From Fratercula arctica (lineage: Eukaryota > Chordata > Aves > Charadriiformes > Alcidae): a stretch of 64,000 bases of DNA. Location of the stretch: contig CANTUZ010000004.1 of the NCBI GenBank assembly GCA_947846985.1, forward strand, positions 52,243,672 through 52,307,671, given 5' to 3'. The notes beneath the pieces were generated by a model that had not been told where the DNA came from, did not search any database, and saw only the letters and a program-made list of their open reading frames with translations. The stretch's first letter is position 1. The number at the start of each line of letters is the position of its first letter. Below are positions 44,887 through 57,060 of the stretch, piece by piece. Made by a program: the position numbers and the translations under genes.

Positions 44887-45262
44887 AAGGAAAAAAGGAC
44901 CATAAGAATGATTCTGGGGCTGAAAAGATTGTGCTACAATGAAAGGTTTAGAAGATATTGTCAAAAATAAAATTTAGAAATGATCTGACTGTAATTTGTA
45001 AGAAACTACATGAATTGATATTGTTGCTTGATAAGTGATTTTCTTATTTGGTAACAAGATCAGAAGCAGACAAATCTAAAGAACTATGGAATATTTTTTA
45101 ACCGTAAAGAAAAAAACAACATGAAGTACACTGTTCACAGAAAGCAATGACCATAGCAAAAAGATGAAATATTCAAGTTGAGATCTGTCCTAAAATGCTC
45201 AGTTCTTTAACCAAATGCAAATAACTGGATAACTAATTACAAGCTGGATAACCAAATACAAA

Positions 45263-46809
45263 CAATTGTGTGGAATCAAGTGATATGTAATATATGGTCC
45301 AAAACATGTTGTTTCATTGGCTTTGACCTCTGCCGGTGCAATAGTACTATTTTACTTGAATATGACAGTAGATCTGTTTTTAAATTTTGAAAGATAATAA
45401 ATTTAGAAGATAATTTACAAAGATACTGATTTCCATTTTCAGTGGAGTTTAAAACCCTGGGAATATTTGTGAAGAGCCCTATTCCAGTGTTTATTCTTAA
45501 CATCAAACATCTAATCTCTTCTATTAGTTGATACTGATAATGTTATTGATTTATAGTTATTATTTCATTTATAGTTGGGAACCTCAGGCGACATGTCCAA
45601 ATTCTTTTGGGCTATATTGCTTTTAGGCGAAATATTTTTTTCTAACAGCAGCTTCCTTTCAACAGTGTAATCTCTTAACCAAGGAGACAGACTCCTCTTA
45701 AATTAGAGTGTCTGATTTGCAGGGTGAAGTTCCTGTTGTCTGTAGAAGACATGGCAAGCGATCAGTACCTCTATAACTGGCCTGGAGATAGGGCTAATAC
45801 AATCATTTGCCTTTCTTTGGTCTTTTAAATGATAATCCAAGCGCCGACACCACAAATACAACCTCTGGGCTTGTGAATACTAGCAGTGTTTTAACAACTA
45901 GATATTTTTCGTTCTGAACAGCTATCTAACTCTACTCTGAGGTCTATTTGCCCAGCTGAAGATTTTGCTTTTTTATCAGAAGGATAAATCTTGTGTCAGT
46001 GAAATGGACTGTGTCAAATATGGTCTGACACACACTAAGTAAGGAATAATACTCTCCAGGGCATGCCTCCAGCACCTGAGAAATAGGATATATTGTAGGA
46101 AACATGCCCTGAAGTACAGGATTTTAATCACATAGATAAATTTTCTGGACAAAATCAAGGGTGAATGAAATGGTTCGATGTTTTTAAAATCCTACTTTGG
46201 GACAAAAGAAAGCATTTTTTTCATCCTTTTCAGGTCAGAGGCTCATTTAGTTGAGAATCATCTTAACTTCACTTAAATCAGTAAGACTGTACCAGTTTTC
46301 ATCAGATTATAATCTTGATTGTCTTTTTCATTGATTGAATTTGCTTTCACATATGAAAGGAGCCAAACTGGTAACAGAAAATTAATGTCTTTTTGGTCCT
46401 GAGTTTTACATTAATTTACATGAAGATCAAAAATCTTCAATTAGATTTAAAGTTCAACTCAGGAATGTAGTTCCGCATGTCTCAGTCTAAGGGCCAGATT
46501 GCCCAAGGTTTATTGCTCAGGATGACCAAAATCTGTTAATTTTGAAAGAAACTTAACAAACTCTTCTCCACAGGACTGAGACATCTACCTTGCCTTAACA
46601 ACCTTCTCTATCCTACTTGCTGCGTATCCATGTCTTAATTTGCCTGAACACTTTTGAAAAATATATATATTTCTCAGACAGATTTAAGTACCTACCTCTT
46701 AACTTTTTTTATTTCTATGTTGTTTACCATTCTAAAATAAAAAGAAAAATGTGTAGTTCAACAGTTTGGGGATGAGAATAAATATTCTGGGGACAAAGTT
46801 TTAACTATA
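45263..46809. other. noncoding stretch, nothing recognised
   Basis: Plain AT-rich DNA. An acceptor-like site (TTTTTTTCATCCTTTTCAG) ends at 46234 with no donor within a sensible distance. GGGCCAGATTGCCC near 46490 is faintly like the start of old amniote repeats but is not callable. Confidence 0.5.
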
Positions 46810-46843
46810 CTTTAGGACTTAGATAGGCATATAAGTCCTAAAG
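46810..46843. repeat. perfect 12-bp inverted repeat, 10-nt loop
   Basis: CTTTAGGACTTA (46810-46821) and TAAGTCCTAAAG (46832-46843) are exact reverse complements around a 10-nt loop. The stem does not extend outward. Too short for a microRNA precursor; function unknown. Confidence 0.85.
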
Positions 46844-47899
46844 ACTTTCATGAGGCTTCGCACCTTCATCATCTAGGCTTCACTGAAAATCTTCACCCCA
46901 GGAGAAGAGTATTAATGTTATGTTTAATTAGGAAACCTTCTAAATAAAACTTTCTAAATAAAAATACTTTTTTTCCTGTATCAAATTCTTTTTTCATACA
47001 TTGTAGCCATTTAAATTAAATCTGCTAATAACTTCATTATACTTTGGTGTTAATTTACATGGGGGGTAGCTAGTTACAGCTATACAGATATGAGGACAAA
47101 TGGGCATCATGCTGTGTGTGCTGTCCTCGGAGATGCCTTTGACAGTGCTGGGAATTGCAGAACTGGGTGTGAAGCAGAATTCTTTCTCAGAGATATTGAT
47201 TTGTTTGCTGTGAAACCTTTTAAATTGCTAAATGCAAAGTGCTCATAGCCACAGAGTCACAAGTAATCCTAATTTTCTACCCATTGATATGGCGATACCT
47301 ATTCCTATGAAGATCATATTGCACAGGCCAGCTGAGTCAGCCTTGTAACATCCCTTTCACTTAAACTCCCCCATATAGCAGGGCGCAACCTTTCTTAGAT
47401 CCATTTTCAACACATTATCCTTCTTTCAGGATAGTTCATGGCCAAGATGTGTGTGTACAAAGGGTTGTTTTTAAGCACCCAACCTGAAAAACAGCTGGCT
47501 GGTTTTGACATTCACAACCCTGAATGTTGTGTGTCTGGTGGTGTCCCTACATGGTGATGACTTGGTTCTGGCTCTGAACTGACCCCAGGTTCAGAGCCTC
47601 TGCTTTCAATTGGGCTGTTCTAGCCAGAAGATACCAATACACTCCTATGGAGGAGGAATGGGCTGGTGTTTCCCACCCAGGACCATGGAGCAGGCTGTGA
47701 GAGGGAGCCCTGGAGACCTCAGTGCTGCTCCAAGCTGCCCAGTGAGCTCCTGTCCCCATGCTGCCACTGCAGCACTGGGCAATTCTGGCTCATTGGGAAC
47801 CTGTGTAGCTGCAGTGCTGCATTGGGGCAGTGGATAACGATGACTAGAGCAGCAACTGCAAAACCATCCAAAAGCTTCTTCTCCTTTCTCCTCCTACAG
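46844..47899. other. noncoding stretch, nothing recognised
   Basis: GC-richer at 47530-47830, where overlapping frames on both strands (47547-47759 minus, 47610-47837 and 47666-47929 plus) appear without domains. The right end is a long pyrimidine tract leading to the next candidate exon. Confidence 0.5.
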
Positions 47900-48034
47900 A
47901 TTTGTTTCCTGACCTTGAAACTGATTTAGAAGCTTTTAAGATCAGCAATTAAAAGTACAAATCCAATAAATTGCATCATATTTCTCAGTGGCCAATGCGT
48001 ACCTCACTCTAACATTTGCTTTTTAGTCCTCAAG
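47900..48034 (+). other. candidate noncoding exon (135 bp)
   Basis: CTCCTTTCTCCTCCTACAG (AG at 47898-47899) is an excellent acceptor, and CTCAAG/GTATGT (GT at 48035-48036) a strong donor. All three frames contain stops, so it would be untranslated or part of a lncRNA. Same strand as the other candidate exons at 32.6, 34.1 and 51.0 kb. Unsupported by any transcript here. Confidence 0.25.
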
Positions 48035-49424
48035 GTATGTCTCACAACACCCAAAAAGCTTTTACTTCTTTCCAGTTATCCTGTTTTACCAAACGAGGGG
48101 CAGAAACACCTATATTAGGTGCAACTGCACAGGAAGAGTCAGGTACGGAGATAATGAGGCCCTTCCCATCTGAGACTTTCCTCAGACGGTGTTGTAGACT
48201 TTCCACACCAAAGTTGTCTGACGCATTCTAAAGAAATGCTCCCCCAAATGACATCATGAAGAATTCAAAATGAGCTCTACATATCATTTGCATTCAGGAA
48301 AATCTTTAGTGAAAGTCGCCTACAGCTTTCTCTCTCTTTGAGCAGCACACTAACATGATCCAAAAGGAGTGTCTTAATTATGGTAATTATAGGATTTAAA
48401 ATTCATTAAATAAAATATTGAGGCTATTCAAACTCAGATTTTTGAAGGATTATAGTGTTTGACAACACTATGAAAGGTTTAAGTGTGTAGTTTAACTGCC
48501 AGAATTGGTTTGTGTTTTGCCCTCATTACTCAGCATGAAAAACATGTTTTAAGTGGAATCTGCAGCCCACTTTCAACTGTCAGTCCAAATATGTCTATTC
48601 GCAAGCTGAGAAATTAGCACAGCGCGTGATGCTCTGGTGACACTCATCAAGCAAGAACAACTCGTTGGTTTCGGCATAACTATTTTCACTTCATCTCACA
48701 TCCAATTCATGGCTTTCTATGGTTTACTTTTAAAAAAAAAAAAGAGAGGCCCTGTTGTGAAGGGTGGATAGTTATATGACTAAAGTCAGAAGTAAAAGGT
48801 AGTGTCTGGCTGTTAGACTCTGCCTCTCTGGCTATTGACTGTGTTACAGTGGAGTGGGGCTGGAAGGGGGCAGGTATTGGCTTTTCCTCACCTGTAGCCT
48901 CAGGCAGCCTCTAGACAGTACAACGACATTGTATTTTCACAGTTTGTAGGCAAAATCACAGTAAAGAGAGAAAAGCAAAAATCCCTCTGTGCTTAAGTAA
49001 TTTCCCAGAGCAGTCTCTTGTTCATGAAGAAAATAACCCTCAGAGGTGGGTCATGCTCTTCCAGAGGGTCAGCCCAGTACTGGGGACTGGTTTGCCCTTA
49101 GTGTCTCAGGTGTGCACTGAGTAGTTTAGGGAAATGCTCTGCTCTCCCGATTCTCCCGTAAGGCAAAGCAGCTCTGTTCATGACCTTGTGCAAACTGCAT
49201 GCTTCTGCCCTTAGTGTTTCAGCCTCTCCCCTCCACTCAGTGCTGCTCTTTCATGCCTCAGCTCTGACTCACTGTAAAATATCCATGTTCAGCTTGCAAA
49301 GGGAAGACTTGACCTTGGTGGCACTGGTATCCTAATGCCTAAGAACCTTTTCAATTATTCCTGCTACTCTGTGCCTTGCTTCATTGATGTGTATATGGTG
49401 CCCACGTACATCAGGAAACCAGTG
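48035..49424. other. noncoding stretch with paired TAATTA motifs
   Basis: TTAATTA (48374-48380) and TAATTAT (48384-48390) lie ten bases apart, a common homeodomain-dimer arrangement, followed by ATTCATTAAATAAAAT. The rest is plain, with an A run at 48730-48742. Confidence 0.45.
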
Positions 49425-49505
49425 ACTAAGTCCATTGATGTAAAAATGGAACCACGCTGATATAAAACCGGTGCTTGTAAGACCAGAATTAGGATCTTAA
49501 CTTTC
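49425..49505 (+). repeat. degenerate old interspersed repeat
   Basis: GTCCATTGATGTAAAAATGG, AACCACGCTGATATAAAACC, then GACCAGAATTAGGATCTT parallel 'ctccattgacttcaatggagttacaccgatttacaccagctgaggatctggcc', a recurrent phrase of old amniote repeats. Confidence 0.6.
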
Positions 49506-50994
49506 AAAAATAGAACATTAGAATCAGATTTATCATAGATATCTTTGTGGTGAAGGAGGTTTTATTTCTGTGCAGTACTCATCTGTCACAATAGCCACAA
49601 ACAGAGTGAGGCTAGATCTGACTTATGACCACTATATTTAAGATCAGTCCATCTTTCCCAAGCAAAGTGCAAGAAGCAGATTTTTAGTACCTATTTTCAG
49701 GTTACTTTGCAACACAAAGCTAAGTCTGTAAGGAGAGCTCAGACTCAGAAGGGTGCATTAAAATGTCTTGTGTCCAACCATAGTATCTCCATCTAAGGCT
49801 TGAGTATAATAGCTTGGGTCCCGACCCTCCAGGAGTTCTAGACCTGCACTCAAGACCAGATCCCTGTTGGACGCTGTGTGGATATAAAATGTAACAGGTT
49901 TGAAATCCACAGCAAAGACTCTGATGATGATAATGGCCACGTGAATGCCACTCCTGGGAACCAAACATATGTTAGCAATGTGTAGCACTAGTTGCACAAG
50001 TGTGGTACAACTGTGTACATACAAACTGAGCATGCTTGGAAAACACAAGTTATCACAAGAATGGTACAGCATGTAGACAGAGCTAAAGCATGGCATTGGC
50101 TAGAAAATAAGGAACAGAAAACAGAATGCTTTTACAGATTTTTAGCCAAGTATACCATCAAACTTATTGAAAAATAAATGGTTTCTTCTAGAAAAATCAG
50201 AGAGAATGATGAATCTCAGTAGGGATATGCAGAAACAGTTCTTCAAACTGCACACCGCATTGCCGTCTTTTTTGTAGGTTGATGAACTTTCCTTAAATCA
50301 TTTGTCATGTATATAATGCTGTGCTTATTTCTACAAAAGGAAGTTGCTCATTAGGATATTATCTCAGCACTTTTCCAAAGAGGAGTCCACATGAGAAGAA
50401 AGAAAACAGAGGTTCTGTCTGTAATGGTCTCTGTCTATAATAGTCCCATAGGCCATGTGTGAGCATTAGCTCAAGTTTCCAGCACTATGTGGCTTGGTCC
50501 AACTGTGTCCATCCATTTGGTGGCATTTGGGTTCCTTTCCCTGCTCCTGAGTTTCTTTGGGTAACAGAGTCACTCCTCCCTGATCCAGGGGCTGGACAAA
50601 ATGAAGGTGGTATGAGGGATCAGGGGGTGTGATCATGGTGTGACCCTAGCCTTGGAGCTGCCACAAGCACCAGGAGGCATGGAAGACATGGGAAATAATT
50701 TTCTCCAAGCAGGAGAGGGCAGAAACTTCATTGTGCAGTAGTATGAAATCATATGTGCACATCCACAGGCAAAACTCATGCCTGATTTCTTGAAACCCTT
50801 AACATTTACCGCATGTATAAGTAACAGAGGACCCTTTTCTGCTAATCCTCATGTTCAATGGAATACTTTCCTGAAAGACTGCAACCAGAGATCCATTCTC
50901 CTGCTCTTCATTTTCACATCTGTTCCATGCCAAATACCTTTTATAATCCATCTGCTTCTCACCAGATCAGTAATTTTGTTTTCTTTTCTGGCAG
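49506..50994. other. noncoding stretch with 16-bp tandem repeat
   Basis: TCTGTCTGTAATGGTC/TCTGTCTATAATAGTC (50414-50429 and 50430-50445) is a tandem pair with two mismatches. Frames at 49720-49968 and 49758-50096 (minus) and 49992-50177 (plus) have no recognisable domain. Confidence 0.5.
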
Positions 50995-51085
50995 ACAGGT
51001 TCTCAGAAGCCTTGCCAAAAATATCCTAAGTCCCAAGTTATTTTTAAAAGGTGCAAAAGTGGAGAAAACCCAAAGTGAATCCAAG
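50995..51085 (+). other. candidate exon (91 bp) with open frame
   Basis: The acceptor TTTTGTTTTCTTTTCTGGCAG (AG at 50993-50994) and the donor CCAAG/GTAAGT (GT at 51086-51087) are both near consensus. One frame is open through the whole interval (one leading base plus 30 codons, starting QVLRSLAKNIL and ending KTQSESK); the other two have stops. The peptide is basic and matches no family I know. This is the best splice-bounded interval I noticed, but no flanking exon is evident, and the frame also runs on past both splice sites. Confidence 0.3.
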
Positions 51086-54000
51086 GTAAGTAGTTTACAT
51101 TCCTTTCTAATTTCAAATTCTGTAATAGCTCAATAGTAGGGTGAAAATCTTGAAAGCTAATGAAAGTTCAGAGCAGACATGTTCCATTTGAAAAGAAATA
51201 AAGGAAAGAAGCTATTTGAAATTGCCTCATTTCAGGAATGAGCAGAAAGCCAAGCTTCTTTCCAAAATGTCAAGGGCAGTCCTTCATTGTATTGGCATCT
51301 TAAGGAGAATAGAGAGACTGTATGAGCTTTTGTGACTGGTACTGAAATACTAGTTTCGGTTTATAAGTTGCCATGCTGAACTCAAACCCAACGGAATTGC
51401 TGCTAATGGGTGAAATGACAGTCTCTGCAGTTTGCAGTAGACAGATGTCAACATTGCAGCTGGAACTAATCTTAAGTTGTCATCATGACTGGAAGTAACT
51501 GAAACTTTTCTTGAATGTAGATAGCTAGGGCTGAATGGACATGAAAACTAATTCATCCTCTCACACTTAATATCTTATTTCTCCAAGCAAACGAGAAAGA
51601 GGGCAGAAGTTCCATTTCACAGGACGTTGGGCAATTTTGACATTTGTCTTTATGTGGATTACAAACAGAACTTGAAAATGTCAACATTTTCAGTGTAAAC
51701 AACATAAATCTTTTGCCTTCAATTGAAATGTTTCGTTTTGACAAAATCTAAACATTCAAATTCTTTTTCACTCCTTTTCAGTTATACTGGAAAGGTATTA
51801 AAATACATTATCAATCATATATTTCAGTCCTAAGATGAAAACCAGAACAATTTCATTCTGAGGATATTGAAAAATGAACTTCCTCCTTCTTCCTGCCTTC
51901 AAATAAACTTCTGATGAAGTTCATGCAACTTCAGAGGCTATGTGACTTAACCAAGTAGAATTCTCTTGCTAGAAAACATCTCTATCAATGTTTTCCAGAC
52001 TGCAAATCTCCTTTGAGGAACTTTAGCAGTGCTCCATGGGCAGGTTTGTAAGGATGCCATTTATAGCACCATTTATGATACTTTGAGACCTGTGGATAGG
52101 TCACCACTTTGGTTTCCAGTTAATGAATGGACAACTCAAACACATTAAAGAATCCTTCCCAAAAGCCCAGCTACAGTTATGAGTCGTAGATTTTTGAAGC
52201 CACCCAAACAAATCATGTGGTTAATTATTTTAGATTTTAATTATCTTTAATATGCTTGGGATACTTTGGATTGGTTGTGTACTGCTTACACTCCACCTGC
52301 TCGCCCTATAGAAGCATGGACTACACTCCTGCCGTTCAGTGTTTCTTGTACTCACTTTTAAAGATTACTCCTTAAAAAAAACCGAAAGCTTTAGGAAACA
52401 ATTAAAAATGTTTTGCCTTCATTGGAAAAGAAAGTAAATTTTATGAGTACTGAAAACATCAGACCTTCAAATAGCAAGAAAAGACTCTCTCAAAAAAATT
52501 TCTGTGGGAAGAAATTTCAAATTTCCTCAGACTAACTAGCTTTGAGACCCAACCAAGCAGTGTGAAGTGGACAGAGAGATTGTCCTCCAGGTACCTGCTT
52601 AGTGGTCACAAAATCAAACATGATCACATTATTTCAATGGTGTACCTATTAGGGTTCATGTTGTGATAATGTGTTTTAGCCATGATGGTCTAAGGATATA
52701 ATAAATAAGAGAAGTTACTTAAGGACAGATCACACCTTCCATAGTTTAATCGCTATTTTTGGGAAAAAGATGCTTTTTAAAACTGAAGACAAACCTTTAG
52801 ATCTGAAGAAGGGACAGTATGTTGTGTGACTTGTCTATTTTTTCCCACCTGTGTTTGGTAAAAGAAAATTCTGTCTTCCTACAGACCTACCTTACCAACG
52901 TCCTTCATATGAATTTAACCCAACTGTGGATTTTTAAGAACTAAGTCTAACTAGTCGCATTTGTGGCCACTGCTCAGATGAAAATGAGAGCACAATTTGA
53001 TTTAAGGAATAATTTATGGTGGTGATCATTATGAACTTTATATCACCATTGGTACCAAAGAATATGACCTCTTTGTTTGAAACTATACTTCAGAATAAAA
53101 AATGTATGAGGTTTCTTTTCGTCCTCCGTCTGGGTCCTGTTCTGTGGTGTAGCTTGGGGAGCTCTGCAGAAAAATCACAAATGAAATTTTGATTTTATCA
53201 GAGGAATGGGAGATTTGCAATGTGCTTCCCCCAGGATAAAATTCCATCTCATTTAAAAGGAAATTAAATTTTCTCTTAGGGCTTTTAAAAACTATTATTG
53301 CCTACTCAAGCTTCCGTTCAGACAACAGTAAAAGAAGGCTAAATATTGTCTAGAGTCTTCAAATCTAAGTGCTCCAATGTCTCTTCTCTCAAGCTCCCTT
53401 TCAATAAGTGGCGTTTCTGCCACTTTGCGAAGCAGACCAACGCAGAGAGGGCCTGCAGACACATAAAAATATTGTGTGCTTGCCAGGTGGCTCGATTTTG
53501 TTATTCCTAGTGACACAGCCCCTCCCTCTTTAAACTCCTGGGAGCCACTGGTGTGGAATAACACAATTCATTTTGGTAATGATATCAGGATTTGTCCTGG
53601 AATCTGCTCAGGGACTACACATACAAACATCTTCATAAGTCTCTGGGCTTTTTCTTTCAGTCTCACACCAATTCTTTGTATCTCTCACAATGACAAGCAA
53701 AAAGACAGAAATGTCAAAGAGCTCTCCAAGAGCAGTTTTATGCGACTTCCATGGCCTCAAAGTCTCTTCTTCCTCCATGTGGAGCAAGTTAAATAAGAAA
53801 TTTGAAAGGAAAAGGAGCACTTACAAATGCCCTACTGAAGCTCAGTTTTTCTCCTCTCTCATCTGCCTTTTCCAGAATGATTCCTGAGGGGAAAAAAGCA
53901 CTTAAAATACACTCTTGGTTCTGACCCAAGTCCCACTGCTTCCTCATTCCTCCTATGATCAAGACAAGAAGCACTTAAACGGGCTCTTTGGGACAATTCA

Positions 54001-55584
54001 TGCACCTCCTTTCTCTCATCTACCTTTATGCGCCAGAAGGTAAAGGTGTTTGAAAGGAACGGTTTTGTTGATACTCAGCTCAGTTTCCCTCTCTTTGCCC
54101 TGTTCGTCTTTTCAGCTGATTGGGTTTTGCAAGTCTCCTCCTCCCCGACAACATAAATCTCACAGCATATGATATCATGCTAAAGATCTTGAACTGAATG
54201 TTACCTTATGGCTTCCATTGCATTAACGATTGCTGCATGGGGGAGATAGGGATTTTGCAATAACCTGGTAAAGTAGCTGGCACGTCATTTTCTGTTTCCT
54301 TTTTATAGCAGAGATACATCAAGATATTCAAAATATTTAGATTTGCTCTTCACTGTGCACTGAACCAGTGGCCAGGAGCAAGTTCAAATTTGTGAAATTA
54401 TATAAAGGCCAAGATTTTTTAAGTGCTCTGCTGTAGTGATGGTGAAAGGTGAGGCAAACAGCCCAACACAGCGGCTGGTCGCAGGACTCTGGGGCTCCTT
54501 TCAGCTGCCGTAGCAAAGGCATCTGCTGCAGTTGAAGTGCCTTCAGGTATTCTGCACCCCCTCCAGCTGCCAGTCCAAAAGAGACTCCATAGGTCTGCGT
54601 CCCATCTGCCGGCACATCGCATGTCCCAAATACTCTTGGGGCATTTAGGGGCATAAGATGTTTAGGCAACCTCACTGAGCTCTGAGCTATTTCCATCTGT
54701 CTGTGGAGCATCAAGTTCTTCTTTGTAAAGGAGAGCTTGGATAAATATGGCTAAGAAATAAGAAGAAATCTTACTTTCTCTTGCTTAAAAAAAGGGGAGA
54801 GGAAATTAGGAAATACCACCAGAAATAAAGCTTTGCAGTAAAATTGGATTGTCAGCCATTGTCAGTAGAATGAGGAAGGAAAGAGAATATGTTCAGTCAG
54901 TTTTGTCCTTTTCATCACAGTATTTTTAAGCAAAACTAATTTTTTACTTGAAAAAAAGTTGCAAACAATTTCCAATGTAATCAAAATCTGAATCAATATC
55001 TAATCCATTCGAATCAATAAACAGAAATTCTCCACATCATATTTATAGCCCCAAACATTCCTCTTTTATTAGAGTTTTCACTGAAAACAGTGTTTTAGAA
55101 CCAGCTCTCTCAAAGAGAGCATGTCCATGCCAGTCTGCCTGACTGGAAGGAGGCAGATATGAAGGAAACTGCGTGCGAGAGAAACATTTCCATGGAAGGA
55201 AGAGTCTCGGCAAGAAGGTAGCATGCTGTGGGAGTGAGACTTTAACAGCCACGAGCCCTTTCTCTGGGAGATGCACAATGTGGCGCTGTCATCAACACAG
55301 GACCAGGGTGGTTCAACACCAAACTGTCTTCCCTTATGGCTTCAATTAAGGAATTAACATTGCTAGCTGGTTGGAAGGGTAGATTTTTATTCTCAGTATA
55401 GAGCAGCTCTAACAGAAGAACATAAGACAGCTTGCTAGAGCTCCAAGGAAAACTGTCGCCACAGTCACAAACTCCTGTTTTGTATGGGTCCCCAGAGCAA
55501 TCTTTGGGACATATGTCCAGGTAAGATAAACACACCACACCGCTTAGCACAGCCACTGCATCCCAGCTTTCTCTTGTTACAACA
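51086..55584. other. noncoding stretch, nothing recognised
   Basis: Long plain AT-rich stretch. Acceptor-like sites end near 51781, 53660 and 54114 without convincing donors. GGTGAT (53021-53026) and ATCACC (53042-53047) form a weak inverted pair. Frames at 53476-53796 (plus, 106 codons), 54337-54714 (minus, 125 codons) and 55242-55556 (minus, 104 codons) have no recognisable domain. Confidence 0.5.
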
Positions 55585-55640
55585 GGCAGAACAAACCAGC
55601 TCCCATTGATTTTAACAGAGCCAGTTGGGGTCCTAATGAG
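55585..55640 (+). repeat. degenerate old interspersed repeat
   Basis: CAGCTCCCATTGATTTTAAC then AGAGCCAGTTGGGG (55598-55630) matches the 'ctcccattgacttcaatgggagccagg' core of the old amniote repeat. Only the core is readable. Confidence 0.5.
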
Positions 55641-56219
55641 TATATCTAGAACAGCAGCTCTGGCTCTGTACCAGCAGTGTGAATGTTAAGAATTATGCTT
55701 ATGTGAAGGAGGGTAGTTTGTCATATATTTCTGGAAAGCAGTTTAAAAACTTGGCTTTAATAATGGGCATGTTGACAGCAACTGGTCTTTGCTGGCCAAG
55801 TCCCTCAGATATCAACCACTCTAGCATCAGAACTATTTTGACGTCAAAACAAAACAGGCTATTTACTTTTTGAAGTTAAATTAAATCCAGAGAGATTGAT
55901 GCTGTTAGAGAGCTGGAGTGCTGGGCCATTTCGTCCAAATGAGCTGAGCAAGGTATAAGTTATAAACAACTCCATAAAATGCAGGGGCCAGGTGTTGTTC
56001 CTGTGAAAAGCAAGAGCTATATCAGTTAAAAAAAGAGTGTATCAGGCCAGTGATGCTAGAGAAGAGCAACACTAGAGAATTTACAATGCAGAATACATTT
56101 AAAACTTATTTCCTTTTCACTCCTTATCGTTGCAAATGGGATTGTTGGCAAATAATTAAGTCTTCAAATATTGGTGTAATAAAAGATCATTCTTTACAGT
56201 GATTTAAATCAGTTAAATA
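55641..56219. other. noncoding stretch, nothing recognised
   Basis: Plain AT-rich sequence, with one short plus-strand frame (55679-55873) lacking domains. Confidence 0.5.
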
Positions 56220-57060
56220 ATGCTGCTCCATGTTTTGGTGGGGGGATCTTCCTGCCCTGTGGTGAGTTCAGAGTTTCCATGGAGATCCCCAAGAGATCCT
56301 GGGAAAATAAAGTACCCTGGAGAGGAAGAGCCAGCCGTGGCAGACGTCCTGCTGCTTCTGTTCCCCTTCCCAGAGCATCTTCCTCTTCCTTACCTGGTGG
56401 AGGTATCATCCCTCCTGTCCCTGTGCTGTTTGCTTGTTCCCCGTCCAGGCACTCCCCTCACTTGCTCTGGTGAAGCTGTTCTAGGTCCCCTGGGATCTCC
56501 TGTATCCCAAAGGGTTGGCATGTTCCCTGGCACATGGACCTCTGCTGGACTGCCTGCCAGGGCCCTTGGCTTGCCTGGGATCTGTTCTTCCTGGAGTAAC
56601 ACACTGGATTTATACAAGGTGATTGTTGTGCAGCCTGATCTTCTCACTTGTCCTGATCCTGGCATACAGGCAGCGAGTGTGCAATGGTCGATCACATTGA
56701 CTGAGTGTATCTACTCCAGGGGCCCATGTAGAGGGAACCAGAGGAGCTCTGGACCCCATCTGGCTCCAGGAATGTGCTGTTTGTGCCGTTGCTCCTCTGC
56801 TCAGGCAGAATGAATCCCCTCAAACAGCTCCTGGGATCCACCTCTCATCCTTCCCACAGGCAGAAATTTCTCCTCTGAACCTGCTCCCCTCTTGAGATGG
56901 GCAAAACTTCCTCAGAGGTCTCTGCGACCCCATCTCAAATCAGCTTCGGAGGTCTTGTTGGAAACTGAGGAGGGGGCTCACTGGCCAACGAGTGCCCTGA
57001 TGTTCCCTCAGGACTAGGCAGACACAACCAATGGAGATCTGTTATCCTGGGATTTGGACT
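56220..57060. other. GC-richer block, no gene recognised
   Basis: GC-rich relative to its flanks but with few CpGs. The longest frame of the window (56220-56813, plus, 197 codons) lies here, opposed by minus-strand frames over the same bases (56209-56409, 56390-56695). The peptide is rich in Ser, Pro, Gly, Leu and Cys with no recognisable domain, as expected for chance translation of GC-rich DNA. A strong minus-strand donor-like site CAG/GTAAGG sits at about 56393. Confidence 0.45.

Larger units (their letters stand above)
44090..45262 (+). mobile_element. CR1-type LINE relic, reverse transcriptase to 3' end
   Basis: Landmarks of CR1/L3 ORF2 appear in order through several frames: SQHCF near 44118 (family: SQHGF), KAFELVKHDGL near 44230 (KAFD.V.HD.L, reverse-transcriptase core), QFNIL near 44390 (LFNIF), DPHFKDDIEKLG at 44786 (KKDIEKLE), RMILGLKRLCYNERFRR from about 44903 (RMIKGLE.L.YEERLR), RNDLTVICK near 44977 (RGDLI..YK) and AACAAGATCAGAAGCAGACA near 45053. 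The spacing is shorter than in an intact element, so deletions occurred. A poly-T tract and a 22-bp duplication interrupt it. Dead copy. Confidence 0.75.

Noticed and set aside
56220..56813. Longest open frame (197 codons, plus strand)
   Set aside because: Lies in GC-richer DNA with open frames on the other strand too; the peptide is Ser/Pro/Gly/Leu-rich without any domain, and there is no splice or promoter support.
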